Shown here: positions 62,230-64,000 of the stretch, piece by piece
Layout of the letters: each line of letters begins with the position of its first letter
Position numbering within the stretch: position 1 is the stretch's first letter
Assembly (NCBI RefSeq): GCF_900110425.1
Contig: NZ_FODS01000004.1
Coordinates: forward strand, 124,001 to 188,000
Reading direction: 5' to 3'
Source: Salinihabitans flavidus
GTDB taxonomy: Bacteria; Pseudomonadota; Alphaproteobacteria; Rhodobacterales; Rhodobacteraceae
DNA: 64,000 nt
Made by a program: the position numbers and the translations under genes
The notes under the pieces: generated by a model
What the model was told of the DNA's origin: nothing
Database searches by the model: none
The model's input: only the letters and a program-made list of their open reading frames with translations

Positions 62230-64000
62230 TCACCCGCACTTGCTATGTCCGCAGCTTGCGCAAGTCATGCAGCCCTCGATCATGCGCATCTCGTATTGGC
62301 CACAGCTCGGGCAGGGCATGCCCCGGGGCGCGTTCAGATTGACCACCCCGGCCTGCGGGTCGCTCTTGAGCCCCGCTCCCTCACCGTCGATGAAGCCGAT
62401 CGCGATCATGTGCCGTTCGATGACGCCGCCAATGGCCGCCAGGATCGAGGGGATGTATTTCCCGTTCATCCATGCCCCGCCGCGCGGATCGAACACCGCC
62501 TTGAGTTCCTCGACAACAAAGGACACATCACCGCCGCGCCGGAACACCGCCGAGATCATCCGCGTGAGCGCGACGGTCCATGCGAAATGCTCCATGTTCT
62601 TGGAGTTGATGAACACCTCGAAGGGCCGACGCCGCCCGCCCATCACGATGTCGTTCACCGTCAGATAGATCGCATGTTCGCTGTCGGGCCATTTGAGCTT
62701 GTAGGTCACCCCCTCAAGCGTCTGTGGCCGCTCCAGCGGCTCGGACATGTAGATCACCTCGCCGCCGTCCGCGACCCCGTCGCCCCTGGTCTCGCCGGGT
62801 GCCACATCCGCGGCCTCGCTCACCGACAGGACAGAGCCGGTCACGTCGTTTGGCCGGTAGGTCGTGCAGCCCTTGCAGCCGGTTTCATAGGCCATCATGT
62901 AGACCGTCTTGAAATCGTCAAAGCCGATATCCTCGGGGCAGTTGATGGTCTTGGAGATCGACGAATCCACCCACTTCTGTGCCGCCGCCTGCATGCGGAC
63001 GTGATCGGTGGGGGCGAGGGTCTGGGCATTGACGAAATACTCCGGCAGTGCGGCGTCGCCGAACCGGTCGCGCCACATCTGCACAGCGTAATCGACCACC
63101 TCCTCCTCGGTGCGGCTTCCGTCCTTCTGCAGAACCTTCCGGGTATAGCTGTAGGCAAAGACCGGCTCGATCCCCGAGCTGACATTCCCGGCGTAGAGGC
63201 TGATCGTGCCCGTGGGCGCGATGGAGGTCAGAAGCGCGTTTCGGACGCCATGCTCCGCGATCGCGGCCTTCACATCCTCGTCCAGATGTTGCACCAGCCC
63301 GCCCGAGAGATAGGCCTCGCGGTCGAAGAGCGGAAACGCCCCCTTCTCCCTGGCCAGTTGCGCCGACGCCAGATAGGCGGCGCGGGCGATCGCGTGCAGC
63401 CAGCGTTCGGTCTGACGCGCCGCCTCCTCGGAGCCATATCGCAGCCCCAGCATCAGCAGCGCATCGGCCAGCCCGGTCACGCCCAGCCCGATCCGGCGCT
63501 TGGCCTGCGCTTCGGCCCGCTGCTCGGGCAGCGGAAATTTCGACACGTCCACGACGTTGTCCATCATCCGTACCGCCACGGCCACCAGATCGGCAAGCGC
63601 CGCCTCGTCAAGTGCGGCCCCCTCCCCGAAAGGATCGCTCACCAGCCGTGCCATGTTGATCGACCCCAGAAGGCAGGCGCCATAGGGCGGCAGGGGCTGT
63701 TCACCGCAAGGATTGGTCGCCGCGATGGTCTCGCAATAGCTCAGGTTGTTGGCCTCGTTGATCCGGTCGATGAAGATCACCCCGGGCTCGGCATAGTCAT
63801 AGGTCGCCTGCATGATCGTGTTCCACAGATCGCGCGCCTGCACCGTGTGATAGACCTTGCCACCGAACTGAAGCTCCCACGATCCATCCGCCTTGACCGC
63901 CTCCATGAAGGCATCCGTGACCAGAACCGACATGTTGAACATCCGCAGCCGCGCGGGGTCCGACTTGGCGGCGATGAAATCCTCGATATCGGGGTGGTCG
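62230..64000 (-). CDS. nrdJ: Adenosylcobalamin-dependent ribonucleotide reductase, C-terminal part
   Basis: The frame is open through the window end, so the first part of the gene is missing. The 590 residues seen contain the class II active-site block [25 protein letters not shown], the [16 protein letters not shown] segment, the late [21 protein letters not shown] loop and a zinc-ribbon-like C-terminus with CPSCG and CASCGHSKC. It reduces ribonucleotides to deoxyribonucleotides using vitamin B12, independent of oxygen. Its cobalamin need is relevant to B12-linked metabolism but it is not part of the preceding modules. Confidence 0.95.
   Translation of the reverse strand, partial: DHPDIEDFIAAKSDPARLRMFNMSVLVTDAFMEAVKADGSWELQFGGKVYHTVQARDLWNTIMQATYDYAEPGVIFIDRINEANNLSYCETIAATNPCGEQPLPPYGACLLGSINMARLVSDPFGEGAALDEAALADLVAVAVRMMDNVVDVSKFPLPEQRAEAQAKRRIGLGVTGLADALLMLGLRYGSEEAARQTERWLHAIARAAYLASAQLAREKGAFPLFDREAYLSGGLVQHLDEDVKAAIAEHGVRNALLTSIAPTGTISLYAGNVSSGIEPVFAYSYTRKVLQKDGSRTEEEVVDYAVQMWRDRFGDAALPEYFVNAQTLAPTDHVRMQAAAQKWVDSSISKTINCPEDIGFDDFKTVYMMAYETGCKGCTTYRPNDVTGSVLSVSEAADVAPGETRGDGVADGGEVIYMSEPLERPQTLEGVTYKLKWPDSEHAIYLTVNDIVMGGRRRPFEVFINSKNMEHFAWTVALTRMISAVFRRGGDVSFVVEELKAVFDPRGGAWMNGKYIPSILAAIGGVIERHMIAIGFIDGEGAGLKSDPQAGVVNLNAPRGMPCPSCGQYEMRMIEGCMTCASCGHSKCG

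Overview
The window looks like a chromosomal stretch of a GC-rich marine alphaproteobacterium of the Rhodobacteraceae/Roseobacter type. This is inferred from gene content: a tightly packed lgt–midA-like–pgeF string, a divergent Lrp/trxB pair, an ATP sulfurylase–APS kinase fusion, an exosortase-E/VPEID-CTERM pair, a B12-dependent class II ribonucleotide reductase, and three separate TRAP transporters. No rRNA, tRNA or CRISPR array was seen.

Region by region. 1–4.6 kb: tail of an MFS carrier, then a convergent ABC efflux operon (ATPase, FtsX-type permease, HlyD-type adaptor). 4.6–12.9 kb: housekeeping genes (ubiK-like, lgt, midA-like, pgeF, a small conserved-looking protein with a strong terminator, Lrp regulator, trxB), a di-haem cytochrome-c peroxidase whose leader is cut by an in-frame stop, and sat-cysC. 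13–15.2 kb: exosortase/protease XrtE and its probable substrate. 15.4–19.9 kb: MaoC-type hydratase, DUF302 protein, methyltransferase and a CadC/TolB/TPR-type regulator. 20–23 kb: TRAP transporter 1 (PQM). 23.4–26.3 kb: hybrid histidine kinase. 26.4–30.3 kb: five-gene detoxification-like operon (two VOC-fold proteins, DUF1428, GST, alpha/beta hydrolase) divergent from an HxlR regulator. 30.5–41 kb: two LysR genes bracketing a 2-oxoglutarate dioxygenase, a ureohydrolase, a polyamine-type ABC importer, a zinc alcohol dehydrogenase and a nitrilase-fold amidase, which fits uptake and breakdown of guanidino or polyamine compounds. 41.4–43.6 kb: CHASE4-GGDEF-EAL protein. 44.2–52.7 kb: TRAP transporter 2 in one operon with ord, ortA and ortB, the back half of the clostridial ornithine oxidative pathway, plus a LysR regulator and an M81 (MlrC-like) metallopeptidase. 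53.4–61.7 kb: TRAP transporter 3 with a MaoC/FAS1-type dehydratase, acyl-CoA ligase, IclR regulator, PaaI-type thioesterase and family III CoA-transferase. 62.2 kb to the end: nrdJ, cut by the window edge.

The right half is accessory and mosaic. Catabolic modules are separated by scars: an IS3 orfA fragment (23.05 kb), an IS5-type transposase fragment (26.4 kb), a GST N-terminal remnant (29.1 kb), an HMG-CoA-lyase-like fragment (53.2 kb) and two related tails resembling the C-terminus of TniQ-like proteins (52.9 and 62.0 kb) that bracket the 53–61.7 kb module.

The most notable system is the dctPQM–ord–ortA–ortB operon: a TRAP importer wired to 2,4-diaminopentanoate dehydrogenase and 2-amino-4-oxopentanoate thiolase without the B12-dependent ornithine aminomutase, suggesting that the cell imports a pathway intermediate or analogue. 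A second pattern is that all four substrate-binding-protein genes in the window are followed immediately by an RNA hairpin inside the operon.
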